Counted from the stretch's first letter, positions 25,958-34,995 are shown. The stretch is 64,000 nt of DNA from Candidatus Harpocratesius repetitus (GCA_021498095.1 JAIZWK010000001.1:1909666-1973665), one strand, 5' to 3'. Numbers and translations are program-made. Notes: generated by a model from the letters alone, not told the origin.

Positions 25958-26668
25958 TTATTTTAAATCGGCAAAAATACGTACCAAAATGATAAAAATT
26001 CGAATTAACACAATAATGAAATCAAGAAATATATCAATAACTGCCACCATCCAATATCCAGCAGCAATTTTTAAAGGTAATGTAGCACCATCATAAACAG
26101 TTATTCCCATGATCCATATTAAACTTAAAATACTTATGAAAATAAACCATCCTGACATTTGGCTGATAAAAATTGATAAGCTCCATTCCATAATGATTAT
26201 TATAAAGCCAAAAATCAGAAAAGAAACAATATATTTATGACTGAAATTTTTACGGAAAGTATAGCCAATAAATAAAGCACCTCCAACAGCAAAAACTCCA
26301 ATAATTGAAGCTGCAACAAATAAATCCTTTGCTAAAGATAATCCAACTTCAAGAGCACCTGAATAAAGAACGAATGAATTTAAAATACCTGTAATAAACG
26401 CTGCTGCAAAAAATAATAATCGAGAAATTTCATTTTGTTGGCGTGCAGCTAATATTATTGTAACAATCCAAATAATAAAATAACCAATACTTAAAGCAAT
26501 GATTATTCCAATTGAAGGAATGATTGCTTTACCTGTAATATAACCTGAGAAAAACAACGCTGAAAATGCCCAAATTGCTGCTCCAAAAAACAGCGTAGGC
26601 ATTGTTTTACTATAAAAATCATCACCAATTGGTTCTTCTTCTACATCGACTTCTCCAAAATATTTCAT
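25958..26668 (-). CDS. Bax-inhibitor-1-like (TMBIM) membrane protein
   Basis: A 236-residue membrane protein with seven helices and a short acidic N-terminus. The C-terminal helix pair 'YWMVAVIDIFLDFIIVLIRI' resembles the 'LYLDFINLFLxLLR' ending of BI-1/YccA-family proteins, and the pattern of seven helices agrees. Such proteins act as pH-sensitive calcium leak channels in bacteria and eukaryotes; calling this one a channel is inference. The critical Asp pair of the family may be the two Asp residues near the end, but I cannot align them safely. It is the third gene of the kinase-phosphatase operon: it starts 69 bp after the phosphatase stop on the same strand. Confidence 0.6.
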   Translation of the reverse strand: MKYFGEVDVEEEPIGDDFYSKTMPTLFFGAAIWAFSALFFSGYITGKAIIPSIGIIIALSIGYFIIWIVTIILAARQQNEISRLLFFAAAFITGILNSFVLYSGALEVGLSLAKDLFVAASIIGVFAVGGALFIGYTFRKNFSHKYIVSFLIFGFIIIIMEWSLSIFISQMSGWFIFISILSLIWIMGITVYDGATLPLKIAAGYWMVAVIDIFLDFIIVLIRIFIILVRIFADLK

Positions 26669-26737
26669 TATAATTCACCCTTTTTCCTTTTATATCAATA
26701 ACTTATTAAAAAATCAGAAATAATAAAGTTTTTGCAC

Positions 26738-27925
26738 TTAGTGTGAAGTTTTAGCATGATAATACTGCATCAATTGATGTTCTAAAAATTCCTTGTTCAC
26801 CCATACAATACCTTTTCGCTGCTCTTCTTCAGGTCCAATTTCTGAAATGCTTGTTTCAGGTAATAATCGCAGAAAACGAGCATTGCCAATCTTTTTTCCA
26901 TCATATGTTGAAGTACTAAACAAAGAAATTAAACGATTATCCCAAAATAGATGATAACCTTCGCTAAATTTTTGATGACCTCTAATAAATAGATTAAAAC
27001 CATTTAGTTCCATAAAATCTCGAAAAGCTTGCTCGCTAAATCTTGGTCGTCCAGTTCTGGGTGTTGGAGCAACCATTTCTTTTAATTCAGGATCTGGATC
27101 TGACCAAAGAATTGTTTGGGAATAAACATCCATATCAAAATGTTCAAGTTGATAACAATTTAGATTAGATTCTATCTCATCTATTCGAATTGGGGCATAA
27201 TTTGAGACATCAAATGGTATTCCTCCATGAACTACTAGTCCCTGTTTATTCCCACTTCGAAATATTAATCCTAAAGGTAATTTGCTGAAAAAATCTGTAA
27301 TAAGCTTCCATATCATTTCAAAACGCTCACGGGATTGTGCTTTTTCAAATAGATGCTGCGAAAAACCATATCTGGAGCAAACTGATGAATCTTCGTGATT
27401 TCCACGTAAAATAAATACATTATCTGGAAAAAGGATCCAAAATGAGAGAATAAAGGCTAAATTTTGTAAATCATAAGGATTTCGATCCACAATATCTCCA
27501 ATCCAAATTACTTTGACTTTTGGATTTACTTGAAATACCTTTATGAAGTAATCAATCATTAAATACGTATCATCAAATGAACCATGTGTATCTCCAACAA
27601 AATAATACGTATAATCTGGTGTTTGCATGTCTCGAATAAATTTATGATATTTCTCAGTTGTATATTTATGTTCTAAGAGTTTTTCGGCCATTAGAAATAG
27701 ATTCTCATAGTTTTCTAACAAATCAACGGGTTCTGATTTGAATTTTTCTGAACCAGCAGCAAAATACCGAAAAAACCATTGCCACACATATTGAGGTGGA
27801 TTCAAGTTTCCAATATAATAAAGTTGATCTCTTAATTCATTTGGGATTTGATTTGCATTTGATTGTGTAATTTTAATCAACCTCTTGAGCGTATATTTTA
27901 AAGGGAATTCGATATGTTTTTCCAT
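26738..27925 (-). CDS. PPP-family Ser/Thr protein phosphatase
   Basis: A 395-residue phosphatase without a zinc-ribbon N-terminus. The PPP motifs are in order: 'FVGDTHGSFDDTY' (GDxHG), 'WIGDIVDRNPYD' (GDxVDR), 'ILRGNHEDSS' (GNHE), 'VVHGGIPFD' and 'RGHQKFSEGYH'. A helical N-terminal 90 residues precede the catalytic domain. It resembles the phosphatase at 13930-15465 in domain and length but has its own N-terminus. Its start codon lies inside the end of the kinase gene, so the two frames overlap by 53 bp. This layout suggests coupled translation and an opposing kinase-phosphatase pair. The next Met is far inside, so the overlapping start is likely real. Confidence 0.88.
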   Translation of the reverse strand: MEKHIEFPLKYTLKRLIKITQSNANQIPNELRDQLYYIGNLNPPQYVWQWFFRYFAAGSEKFKSEPVDLLENYENLFLMAEKLLEHKYTTEKYHKFIRDMQTPDYTYYFVGDTHGSFDDTYLMIDYFIKVFQVNPKVKVIWIGDIVDRNPYDLQNLAFILSFWILFPDNVFILRGNHEDSSVCSRYGFSQHLFEKAQSRERFEMIWKLITDFFSKLPLGLIFRSGNKQGLVVHGGIPFDVSNYAPIRIDEIESNLNCYQLEHFDMDVYSQTILWSDPDPELKEMVAPTPRTGRPRFSEQAFRDFMELNGFNLFIRGHQKFSEGYHLFWDNRLISLFSTSTYDGKKIGNARFLRLLPETSISEIGPEEEQRKGIVWVNKEFLEHQLMQYYHAKTSH

Positions 27926-29849
27926 CCGGTGCTACAAATGGGACTTCAATTAACATATTTCCCAAATTTGCCCGGGATAGTTGAATCGAGACATTATCTA
28001 AATTTTTTATTGCAACATTATTATAAACTTGTCGATTTGGCATAGTTAAATTTGAAAGGTATGTTCCCATCGGTGAATAAATATCCCTAATATATGCAAT
28101 ATCACCGTCAATATATAATTGAAAAGAAAATTTACCTTCATCTGTTGGTAGTAATGCGTTGTAAATATGTCCGTCCATTTCATGCGTCCGACCCACGTTT
28201 AAAATTTCCTCTCTTCCTATATTAACTATTGTTTTAGGCGGTATTTCTAAAAATCCTTGATTATAATCGCAATAAAGATAATATTTAATTCTTTTTTGAG
28301 GGGATTGGATTTTTTGAATTAATTTTCCTGCTGCGTCATAAATCCATTGTAATGCATCATAAACTTTAACCATATCTGCCATTCGATCTGCCGGCTCATA
28401 TTGTGTCATATATTCTACTAGTTTATTGAATTCTTCTGGTAATTGTGGATTAAAATCGCTAGGATGAAGCACAAAATCTTCATTAGTGGCAGCAGCTCCT
28501 GCATAATGTCCTCCACTAAAAAGATAGAACATAATATGACCCAACATGTATATATCTGTTGTTGCAATTGGCTCAAATCCTGCCATTACTTCTGGAGGTG
28601 TGCCTCTATTTCGAATTCCTGTCGCTTCCGGCGTTGCTGATACGTAATAGGGTTTACGGGGATGATACATTTGATCCATTCCAATCTCTTTAGCCACTCC
28701 CCAATCAATAATTATTGGATAATAGTTTCCATCTTCTTGAGTTACAATCATTACATTTTGAACTGTTAAATCTCGGTGAACAATACCTTTTTGATGACAA
28801 AAATACATATGGCGAGTAATCGGCATTAAGATGTTCTTGATTAAATCTTGTAATGCAGTTAGAGTTAAATGGTCAAGATCAGGGAAATTTTGAATATACC
28901 ATTTATCTAATGGAATTCCATCAATGAATTCTAAAAAGATATAGTATTCTGGATTTTGAAATTGTGTTAAATGAAGATTACCTAAGTATTTCATAGTTTT
29001 TTCAGGGGATTCACTTTGAATTTCGGTGATCTTTGATTCTCTTTTCCAGTATTTTTCACAGAAGTTTTTACCTGATTCTGGATCATGAAATCGAGTGAAA
29101 TAAAACTCTTTCAAAGCTGCAATTCGATCGGTGTTCATGTTTTTTACTTTATGAACTGCTCCCATACCTCCAGTTCCAATTTTTTCGATAATTTGGTATT
29201 TTTCACCATTTAATATTAAAATATCTCCATTTTTAATCCCTGCATGAGTTTTTTCTACTAAAGCATTATCTGGTTTTGTAGGAGATGGAGGAAATGCCTG
29301 AATATTTTGAAAAATAGGATTTTTTTGGGCATTTAAATTAGAATTCTTTGAACTGACCTTTTGAGATGATGATTCTTCATTTCCTTCTATAATTGGGAAA
29401 GGTAAAAATGCACTTTTTTTTATTTTAGGTTTTGGTTGTGCTGCTAATGTTTTTGCCAATTCCAAAGCTTCATGTGAACTTGATGCAGCTAATTTCCTTC
29501 GTTTTGGGATTTTTGGTGGTAGTTTTGCATCAAAACCTTTGATTGGTGAACTATTTTTAGATCTTAATGTATTACTATTACTCTTTGGTTTTACACCAAT
29601 TCTAATCGCTTTTAGCTGACCCTTACAATTTGACGATTGGCATATTAATTTTGAATTGCCATGTAGTTGAATGAAGCTATTTTTATTTTGAGTCAAACCA
29701 CATTTCCGACATCGAAGAATAAATCTACCGCTTATTTTTTCTAAGCGAAGATTATTGCATTGTTCACAAGTATGTGTTCCTTGGCTATCTAAAAGATAAA
29801 TATTTTTACATTGAGGGCATTGAAAGAATTCTTTGGGAGAAATCGACAT
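27873..29849 (-). CDS. Zinc-ribbon Ser/Thr protein kinase with FHA-like domain
   Basis: A 658-residue eukaryote-like kinase. Residues about 11-85 carry two zinc ribbons ('CPQCKNIY', 'CEQC', 'CRKCGL', 'CQSSNC'), and the spacing matches the phosphatase at 13930-15465. A Ser/Lys/Pro-rich linker follows. The kinase domain (about 215-510) shows the glycine loop 'IGTGGMGAVHKV', the ATP-lysine 'AALKEF', the catalytic 'VHRDLTVQNVM' and a variant DFG, 'IDWGVAKEIG'. The C-terminus (about 545-640) looks like an FHA domain, with 'NIGREEI' and 'GTYLSN', for binding phosphothreonine. No membrane segment, so cytosolic. It is first in an operon with the phosphatase and the BI-1-like gene. Confidence 0.9.
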   Translation of the reverse strand: MSISPKEFFQCPQCKNIYLLDSQGTHTCEQCNNLRLEKISGRFILRCRKCGLTQNKNSFIQLHGNSKLICQSSNCKGQLKAIRIGVKPKSNSNTLRSKNSSPIKGFDAKLPPKIPKRRKLAASSSHEALELAKTLAAQPKPKIKKSAFLPFPIIEGNEESSSQKVSSKNSNLNAQKNPIFQNIQAFPPSPTKPDNALVEKTHAGIKNGDILILNGEKYQIIEKIGTGGMGAVHKVKNMNTDRIAALKEFYFTRFHDPESGKNFCEKYWKRESKITEIQSESPEKTMKYLGNLHLTQFQNPEYYIFLEFIDGIPLDKWYIQNFPDLDHLTLTALQDLIKNILMPITRHMYFCHQKGIVHRDLTVQNVMIVTQEDGNYYPIIIDWGVAKEIGMDQMYHPRKPYYVSATPEATGIRNRGTPPEVMAGFEPIATTDIYMLGHIMFYLFSGGHYAGAAATNEDFVLHPSDFNPQLPEEFNKLVEYMTQYEPADRMADMVKVYDALQWIYDAAGKLIQKIQSPQKRIKYYLYCDYNQGFLEIPPKTIVNIGREEILNVGRTHEMDGHIYNALLPTDEGKFSFQLYIDGDIAYIRDIYSPMGTYLSNLTMPNRQVYNNVAIKNLDNVSIQLSRANLGNMLIEVPFVAPDGKTYRIPFKIYAQEVD

Positions 29850-29959
29850 TTTTTTTTACCGAAATGAGTGATCGCTATTAATAAATGGTTGATTTTGCTT
29901 AAAAAATTTATTTCATTAAAAAAATTCTTTTAACTTTAAATTGTATATATACTATTATT

Positions 29960-30178
29960 ATGGAATTGAATTCTAAAAAAACCGCTTTTATTCGTTATAT
30001 GACTTCTGGTGATAAACCAATATTTCGAAACGAACAAGATTATCCACTCGAAGATTTAATTCATCCATTAATATATAATGATCTTACCTCAAATAAAGGT
30101 AATTTATTAAAAATTCCTATGGCATATCATTTTCAACGCCAATTTACAGCATTTGTTAAAAGTTTATTGCAAGATTGA
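29960..30178 (+). CDS. Small protein of unknown function
   Basis: A 72-residue ORF without membrane segment, cysteines or a recognised motif; it has aromatic-rich ends ('FQRQFTAFVKSLLQD') and a proline-containing middle. It lies alone between the kinase gene (divergent, 110 bp) and tRNase Z (56 bp upstream on the same strand), so it may share a transcript with tRNase Z. A TATA-like 'ttgtatatatac' lies immediately before the start. Coding status rests on composition only. Confidence 0.45.
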   Translation: MELNSKKTAFIRYMTSGDKPIFRNEQDYPLEDLIHPLIYNDLTSNKGNLLKIPMAYHFQRQFTAFVKSLLQD

Positions 30179-30234
30179 CAATGAAGTTAATCTTCCCTAA
30201 TAAATAAATCAAAGTAATCATTAATTCTTTTGAT

Positions 30235-31317
30235 ATGGAACTGATATTTCTAGGAACAAGCGGAGCCACTCCCACTAAGGAGCGAAATTTACCATCTGTT
30301 GCTCTTAGGTTGGATTCTGGGCATATTTTACTATTTGATGCAGGTGAAGATGTTCAACGAAGATTTGAAGCTGCAAATTTAAAATTTAATGTTCCATCAA
30401 CAATTTTTATTTCACATTTACATGGAGATCACGTTATTGGTCTTCCAGGTCTTTTATTTAATTTTCATCTTAATTCCCGCACAAAACCTTTAACAATTGT
30501 TGGTCCATTAGGTATTGCTTCTTTTTTATTAATGCATTATCAAATTGTTGGATTAAAGGCTCAGAATTATCCATTAACTGTCATTGAAATTGTTCCTCCA
30601 AGATTGAATAATTCCAATTTCAAAAATTCTACAAATAACGTTGAAAATCATCAAAAGAATCAAATTTCTCAAAATACTCAGATAATTGTTTATTCTCGCT
30701 TTTTAACACCTGAATATGAACGCAAATTTTTAACTAAAGAAGATAATATCATTTTTTCTGCAAAAAAGTATCACGTAAAACACTATTGGTTGAATCATTC
30801 TGTGCCTACTATGGGTTTTAGATTTGAAGAACATCCATTAAATGGAAAATTCAATCCAATACAAGCAAAAAAAATTGGTGTTCCTGAAGGAAAGTTGTGG
30901 AAACGCCTTCAAAATGGTCAATCAATCACATTAAAGGATGGACGAATAATAAATCCTGTCGAATCTGGTATTGTTACCCCTCCTCGACCTGGAAGGATTA
31001 TTTGTTACGGTGCTGACACAGCAAAATGTGATTCACTCGTTAAATTAGCTGAAAACGCAGATATTTTCATATGTGAATCTACATTTGGTAAAGAACTCCA
31101 AGATATAGCTATAGAAAAAAAACACCTTACTGCAGAAATGGCAGCAGAAATCGCCAAAAAGGCAAGAGTTCAAATGCTATTTTTAACTCATTTTTCCAGT
31201 CGTTATAAAGATGTAAAGGATTTATTAATTGAAGCCAAGCAAATATTCCCATCAACACAAACGGCTAAAGATCTTTTATCTGTAAATATAAAAGTTCGAA
31301 ATCAAAAAAAGAATTAA
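30235..31317 (+). CDS. rnz: tRNase Z (ribonuclease Z)
   Basis: A 360-residue metallo-beta-lactamase-fold nuclease that removes the 3' trailer of precursor tRNAs. 'FLGTSGATPTKERNLPS' is the canonical N-terminus (the PTK/NLPS segment being the tRNase Z signature), 'SHLHGDHVIGLPGLL' is the zinc-binding H-x-H-x-D-H, 'YGADTAKCDSL' provides the metal-binding Asp, and 'LTHFSSRYKD' the last His. About 40 residues of Asn/Lys/Gln-rich sequence are inserted near residue 125, where the flexible tRNA-binding arm sits in this family. Length and all ligands are normal. It would act on this genome's tRNAs, including the intron-bearing tRNA-Arg. Confidence 0.93.
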   Translation: MELIFLGTSGATPTKERNLPSVALRLDSGHILLFDAGEDVQRRFEAANLKFNVPSTIFISHLHGDHVIGLPGLLFNFHLNSRTKPLTIVGPLGIASFLLMHYQIVGLKAQNYPLTVIEIVPPRLNNSNFKNSTNNVENHQKNQISQNTQIIVYSRFLTPEYERKFLTKEDNIIFSAKKYHVKHYWLNHSVPTMGFRFEEHPLNGKFNPIQAKKIGVPEGKLWKRLQNGQSITLKDGRIINPVESGIVTPPRPGRIICYGADTAKCDSLVKLAENADIFICESTFGKELQDIAIEKKHLTAEMAAEIAKKARVQMLFLTHFSSRYKDVKDLLIEAKQIFPSTQTAKDLLSVNIKVRNQKKN

Positions 31318-31372
31318 TAATAGTAAAAAGAAATAAAAGTAAAAGGAAATAAAAAAAGGTTTACTATGGTGG

Positions 31373-31582
31373 TTAAAATCCACCAGCAATTTTAGGTAAA
31401 ATAGTGATTTCGCTTCCTTGCTCAATTACATTATCTAAGCTAACTTTTTTTCCATTAGCTAAAACAACAAAAACTTTACTTTCTAATTTTAAATCTTTCA
31501 GCAATTCTCTTACCGTGCGTGTAGTTTGAACGCGGTAAGTCTTAAGTGTTCCAATTGTGTTAATTTCTTGAAGACTCTGCAT
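31373..31582 (-). CDS. Ubiquitin-like MoaD/ThiS/SAMP-type protein ending in GGF
   Basis: A 69-residue beta-grasp protein. The fold is recognisable from 'LKTYRVQTTRTVRELLKDL' through 'VFVVLANGKKVSLDNVIEQG' to 'EITILPKIAGG'. Proteins of this type carry sulfur (as the thiocarboxylate of the terminal Gly) for molybdopterin, thiamine or tRNA, or are joined to other proteins. Mature forms end in Gly-Gly. Here the coding sequence adds one Phe after it. This suggests a precursor that must lose a residue before E1-type activation. It is transcribed alone, convergent with tRNase Z; no E1, MoaE or JAMM protease gene is in the window. Confidence 0.85.
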   Translation of the reverse strand: MQSLQEINTIGTLKTYRVQTTRTVRELLKDLKLESKVFVVLANGKKVSLDNVIEQGSEITILPKIAGGF

Positions 31583-31806
31583 TGTTTTTCCCTTCTTGAA
31601 AATAAAACTTCTTCATTTTAATTGTGAAAAACAACCCATTTAAATGTTATTCATATTATAAATTCGATTTAGTTGGAAAGATCAAGATTATGGAAGAATG
31701 GAAGAATTAAATATAGATTTTTTTTCAAAAGATAACCTTTTTCAAAAATTGATTGTTTTTTTAGATAGCACTTGAATTATTTCAAGATTTCCCGTGATCT
31801 TTAATT

Positions 31807-33714
31807 ATGGATGATTCCCACATTTTTGCTGAACAAGAAGCTATTATTAATTATGTTAAACAAGCTATCCTCAAAATTAGTCATTGTTCAACAGAAACAG
31901 AAAAAGAACAGAGATTGTATGATTTATTAGCATATCTTATATCTTCTTCTAATGACATCGCTCAGCGACATGATTTTTATGAAGCTGCTGGAAGGTTATA
32001 TAGTGCAGCTTACTATTTAGAGCAACTTCATCCTTTAAAAGCCCAAGAAATCTATTTTCAAGTAATCAATTATTATCAAGCTTATACAGAACATCTAATT
32101 CATAAAAAAAACTTCTCAGAAGCAGCGAATGTAGTTTTGAAAATAGCATCTATATATAAAAAAAAAATAAAAAATCAAAATGAATATCTCGAACAACTAA
32201 AACTCGGAATAGAATTGTTGAAAAAATCATTTAAAATTATTGAAGGTCCTCTTGAAAATTTATCAAACTTAAAATTAAGAGAAATTTGTCATAATCATCA
32301 AAATTTAGCTTTATTATATGAAAAAATAAAGAACTGGAATTTAATGCTTTTTGAAGCAAGAACTGCCCTAAAAATTGCTAAAAAGATACCTGATTATATG
32401 GTAGCTGCTAATTCTTTCCAATATATATCTCGTAGTATAAGCAATTTACAAAATAGAACCAAAGGAATAAATATACTTCTTGAAGCTATTGATTATTTTG
32501 CAAAAGAAGCAGAAAATTGCGAAATTAAAAACGAATTCATACCTTTAGCTCAACTTTACCAAATCATTAAAAATTTGTATGATCAAATGAATAATGTTGA
32601 AAGATATGAATATTTTGCAAGAAAGGAAGCAGGTGTATATCTTGCCTTAGCTAACCAAGGAATACGAAATCGGATTAAAAATGAGCAAATCGCATCCTAT
32701 TACAGAGGGGCTGCTTTGTGCTACCAGACTTTGAAAGGAAATTCAATTGATGCGGCCAGTTGTTTTTTTTTAGCGGCACACTATTCCAAAAAAGCGAAAA
32801 AATTTTATGATGCTGCAATAAGTTATGAGGATGCTGCTAAATTACTTGAGAATTTGCTTAAATATCAAAAAGCTTGGGATCTCTATCAACAGGCAAGTTC
32901 TTGTGCAATTCGTGTTAATGATTATGAATTAGCAATTTTAAATTTGATTAATGCAGAAGCAGTTGGAACAAAAATAAATCAAGATCTTCAATGTTTATAT
33001 CATAAAATGTATAAATACCTCTTAAAATATGCACAAATTCAACATTATAAAGAGAATTATTTTATTTCAGGAACACTTTTCTTAGAAGCTGCTGAAAGTC
33101 TCTCAAAACTTCCTGAAATACCAATTGATAAAATTAAAGGGATTCTTTATGCTTGTTATTGTGAATATCTCTCTCTTTTTCAAAAAACAGATATAAAATC
33201 TTATCCTTCTTCAACAATATATTATATTGGAGTTTTAGTAAATTTTCTAGATCCAATTTTTTCATCGATGACAGAAGAAGAGATTAAGTATTTAGAAGAT
33301 ATAAAAAAAAAAGTCGAAATATTTAATGAAAAAACTAATAAAAAGAAAAAGAAAGATGAAAAAGATGTTAGATTTTTAATAGGTAATCATCATATTAATC
33401 TTAGTTCTTTAAATAAATATGAAAATCGAAATCTTAATGAGAATCAAGAGAAATATGAGAAATCTTTTTTCAAACTTCAATCTTCCCAAGAAATTTATGA
33501 ATATTTAATTTCTCATGCTCCTAAAAAATATATTGACTTAATTTCAACTCTGCGCGATTTTTTACATTCACTTAAACCTCTTAGAAAATCATTTTTCATA
33601 AAAAATAGAATTGTTTTTCCTGATCATGGAATTGCTGAAATCCTAAAAATCCATGATTTAATTCTTAAATATCCGTTACTATTAAAATCAAGTAATTCGA
33701 TTTCTTTAATTTAA
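31807..33714 (+). CDS. Alpha-solenoid (TPR-like) protein
   Basis: A 635-residue soluble protein built from helix pairs, with repeated 'A-A-x-x-Y'-like contexts ('YEAAGRLYSAAYYLEQ', 'DAAISYEDAAKLLENLLK', 'GTLFLEAAESLSKL'). It resembles SNAP/Sec17-like and TPR solenoids, as found in Asgard proteomes. No catalytic motif. The end (about 520-635) is Lys- and Asn-rich. The next gene starts 22 bp later, so it is cotranscribed with the duplicated winged-helix protein. A protein-interaction scaffold is inferred; I would not name a specific family. Confidence 0.75.
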   Translation: MDDSHIFAEQEAIINYVKQAILKISHCSTETEKEQRLYDLLAYLISSSNDIAQRHDFYEAAGRLYSAAYYLEQLHPLKAQEIYFQVINYYQAYTEHLIHKKNFSEAANVVLKIASIYKKKIKNQNEYLEQLKLGIELLKKSFKIIEGPLENLSNLKLREICHNHQNLALLYEKIKNWNLMLFEARTALKIAKKIPDYMVAANSFQYISRSISNLQNRTKGINILLEAIDYFAKEAENCEIKNEFIPLAQLYQIIKNLYDQMNNVERYEYFARKEAGVYLALANQGIRNRIKNEQIASYYRGAALCYQTLKGNSIDAASCFFLAAHYSKKAKKFYDAAISYEDAAKLLENLLKYQKAWDLYQQASSCAIRVNDYELAILNLINAEAVGTKINQDLQCLYHKMYKYLLKYAQIQHYKENYFISGTLFLEAAESLSKLPEIPIDKIKGILYACYCEYLSLFQKTDIKSYPSSTIYYIGVLVNFLDPIFSSMTEEEIKYLEDIKKKVEIFNEKTNKKKKKDEKDVRFLIGNHHINLSSLNKYENRNLNENQEKYEKSFFKLQSSQEIYEYLISHAPKKYIDLISTLRDFLHSLKPLRKSFFIKNRIVFPDHGIAEILKIHDLILKYPLLLKSSNSISLI

Positions 33715-33735
33715 ATCAGAAAGTATATTGTGCTT

Positions 33736-34524
33736 ATGATAATTTCTGAGATTAATAAAAAAGATATCATTGAAGTTGAAAATGTTATAATAGGAAGAGG
33801 AGTTATTTTTTATGTTATGAATGAAAAATTACTGATAAATTTATTAAATCTACAAGATCCAATTAATAATCGACTATTTAGATTCTTGGATTATATAAAT
33901 CGGATTTTAAATGCAACAAAAGCGCCTTATGTGCGAGATTTAGTTACATTAGATTATCTTACAACAACCTTAGAGATGGATTACAAAACTGCAGAAGGAT
34001 TTTTAGATTTATTGGAAAAATTAGGAATTATTGAATCTGATCAACATGGTGCTTTTCCAGGTTGTTTTTTAACCCCAAAAGGAAAGAAAATACTTGAAGA
34101 ATTACGAACCATCTTTAATAATTCTCAAGCAAAGCAAGATATAATTAAATCAAGTTCAAAAAAAGTATTTATTTTAGGAAAAACTCAAGATCAGGAAATA
34201 TCCGATGATTCTGAAACGATTTTAATAAAAGATCATTTAAATAATTACTCAGAAGAACTAATTTTTAGATTCTTAAAATTCCATCTTGGTGTAATAAAAA
34301 ATGCTCAAGTTCCCTATTTACGTGATTTAGTTGCAGAAGATTTTCTTAAAGATTGTGAACATCTAAGCTTCAAACAAACGTCAGATTTTATTTCTTCCCT
34401 CGTTGATAAGGGAATTTTAGCATATAATCAATTTGGCGCATTTCCAGGAACAACTGTAACAGATTTTGGAAAAAACATTTTCAGAAAGCTTAAAAAGAAA
34501 ATAGGAAAAAATGAAAATCATTAG
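33736..34524 (+). CDS. Protein with two tandem winged-helix-like domains
   Basis: About 262 residues made of two copies of one domain of about 95 residues. The first copy has 'APYVRDLVTLDYL' and ends 'HGAFPGCFLTPKGKKIL'; the second has 'VPYLRDLVAEDFL' and ends 'FGAFPGTTVTDFGKNIF'. Each looks like a winged helix with the wing at the 'GAFPG' turn. A charged linker (about 135-160) joins them. The repeated structure fits a DNA-binding or protein-binding adaptor. There are no cysteines in the expected metal positions. It starts within 22 bp of the solenoid gene. The start is chosen as the first ATG; a GTG at 33730 is also possible, and a Met at residue about 27 remains an alternative. Confidence 0.75.
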   Translation: MIISEINKKDIIEVENVIIGRGVIFYVMNEKLLINLLNLQDPINNRLFRFLDYINRILNATKAPYVRDLVTLDYLTTTLEMDYKTAEGFLDLLEKLGIIESDQHGAFPGCFLTPKGKKILEELRTIFNNSQAKQDIIKSSSKKVFILGKTQDQEISDDSETILIKDHLNNYSEELIFRFLKFHLGVIKNAQVPYLRDLVAEDFLKDCEHLSFKQTSDFISSLVDKGILAYNQFGAFPGTTVTDFGKNIFRKLKKKIGKNENH

Positions 34525-34542
34525 GTATTTTCATTCACAGAG

Positions 34543-34995
34543 TTAGAGCCATGGTTCTTTGGGTGAATCTAAAGCAATTCCATCCATTCCCTTTAATATT
34601 GCAATTTCTTTTTTAAGTAGTTTATATAAATACATTGCATTTAACGGTTTATGAACAAATAAATCGCAATTAAGCCATTTTCGCGCTTCGCTAGTTTGTG
34701 CATCAATGTATATTCCAAACCGACTATGAGCTCCAGATAATGCAATAAGAAAAATATGATTTAAATTCTTATTATGTTTTACTCGATAGCAAAATTGGAA
34801 AGCTTCAGCATAATCAGTATCCATATTAATTACAATTATCTGAACACTCTGTGATCCTAAAACATGATAAGCTTCTTCAAATGTTTTTACATGATAAAGT
34901 GAAAATCCTTTTTCTTCAAAAACATCTGTAAATCTATTAATAGAAGGTGAATCCTCCATATTTATAAGTAAAATTGTATTGTATCCATATTCCAT
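34543..34995 (-). CDS. Receiver-like (CheY-type) protein at the end of the hydrogenase operon
   Basis: A 150-residue single-domain protein with the alternating fold of a response-regulator receiver. The N-terminal strand is 'NTILLINMEDS' with an acidic pair, the possible phospho-acceptor Asp is in 'QIIVINMDTDYAE', and the conserved Lys is in 'DLFVHKPLNAMYL'. The strand around 'HIFLIALSGAHS' fits the switch Ser/Thr position. There is no output domain. It follows HydA by 45 bp on the same strand with a strong GGAGG, so it is the last gene of the hydrogenase operon. No histidine kinase is adjacent. Whether it senses phosphorylation or acts as a fixed scaffold is unknown. Confidence 0.7.
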   Translation of the reverse strand: MEYGYNTILLINMEDSPSINRFTDVFEEKGFSLYHVKTFEEAYHVLGSQSVQIIVINMDTDYAEAFQFCYRVKHNKNLNHIFLIALSGAHSRFGIYIDAQTSEARKWLNCDLFVHKPLNAMYLYKLLKKEIAILKGMDGIALDSPKEPWL

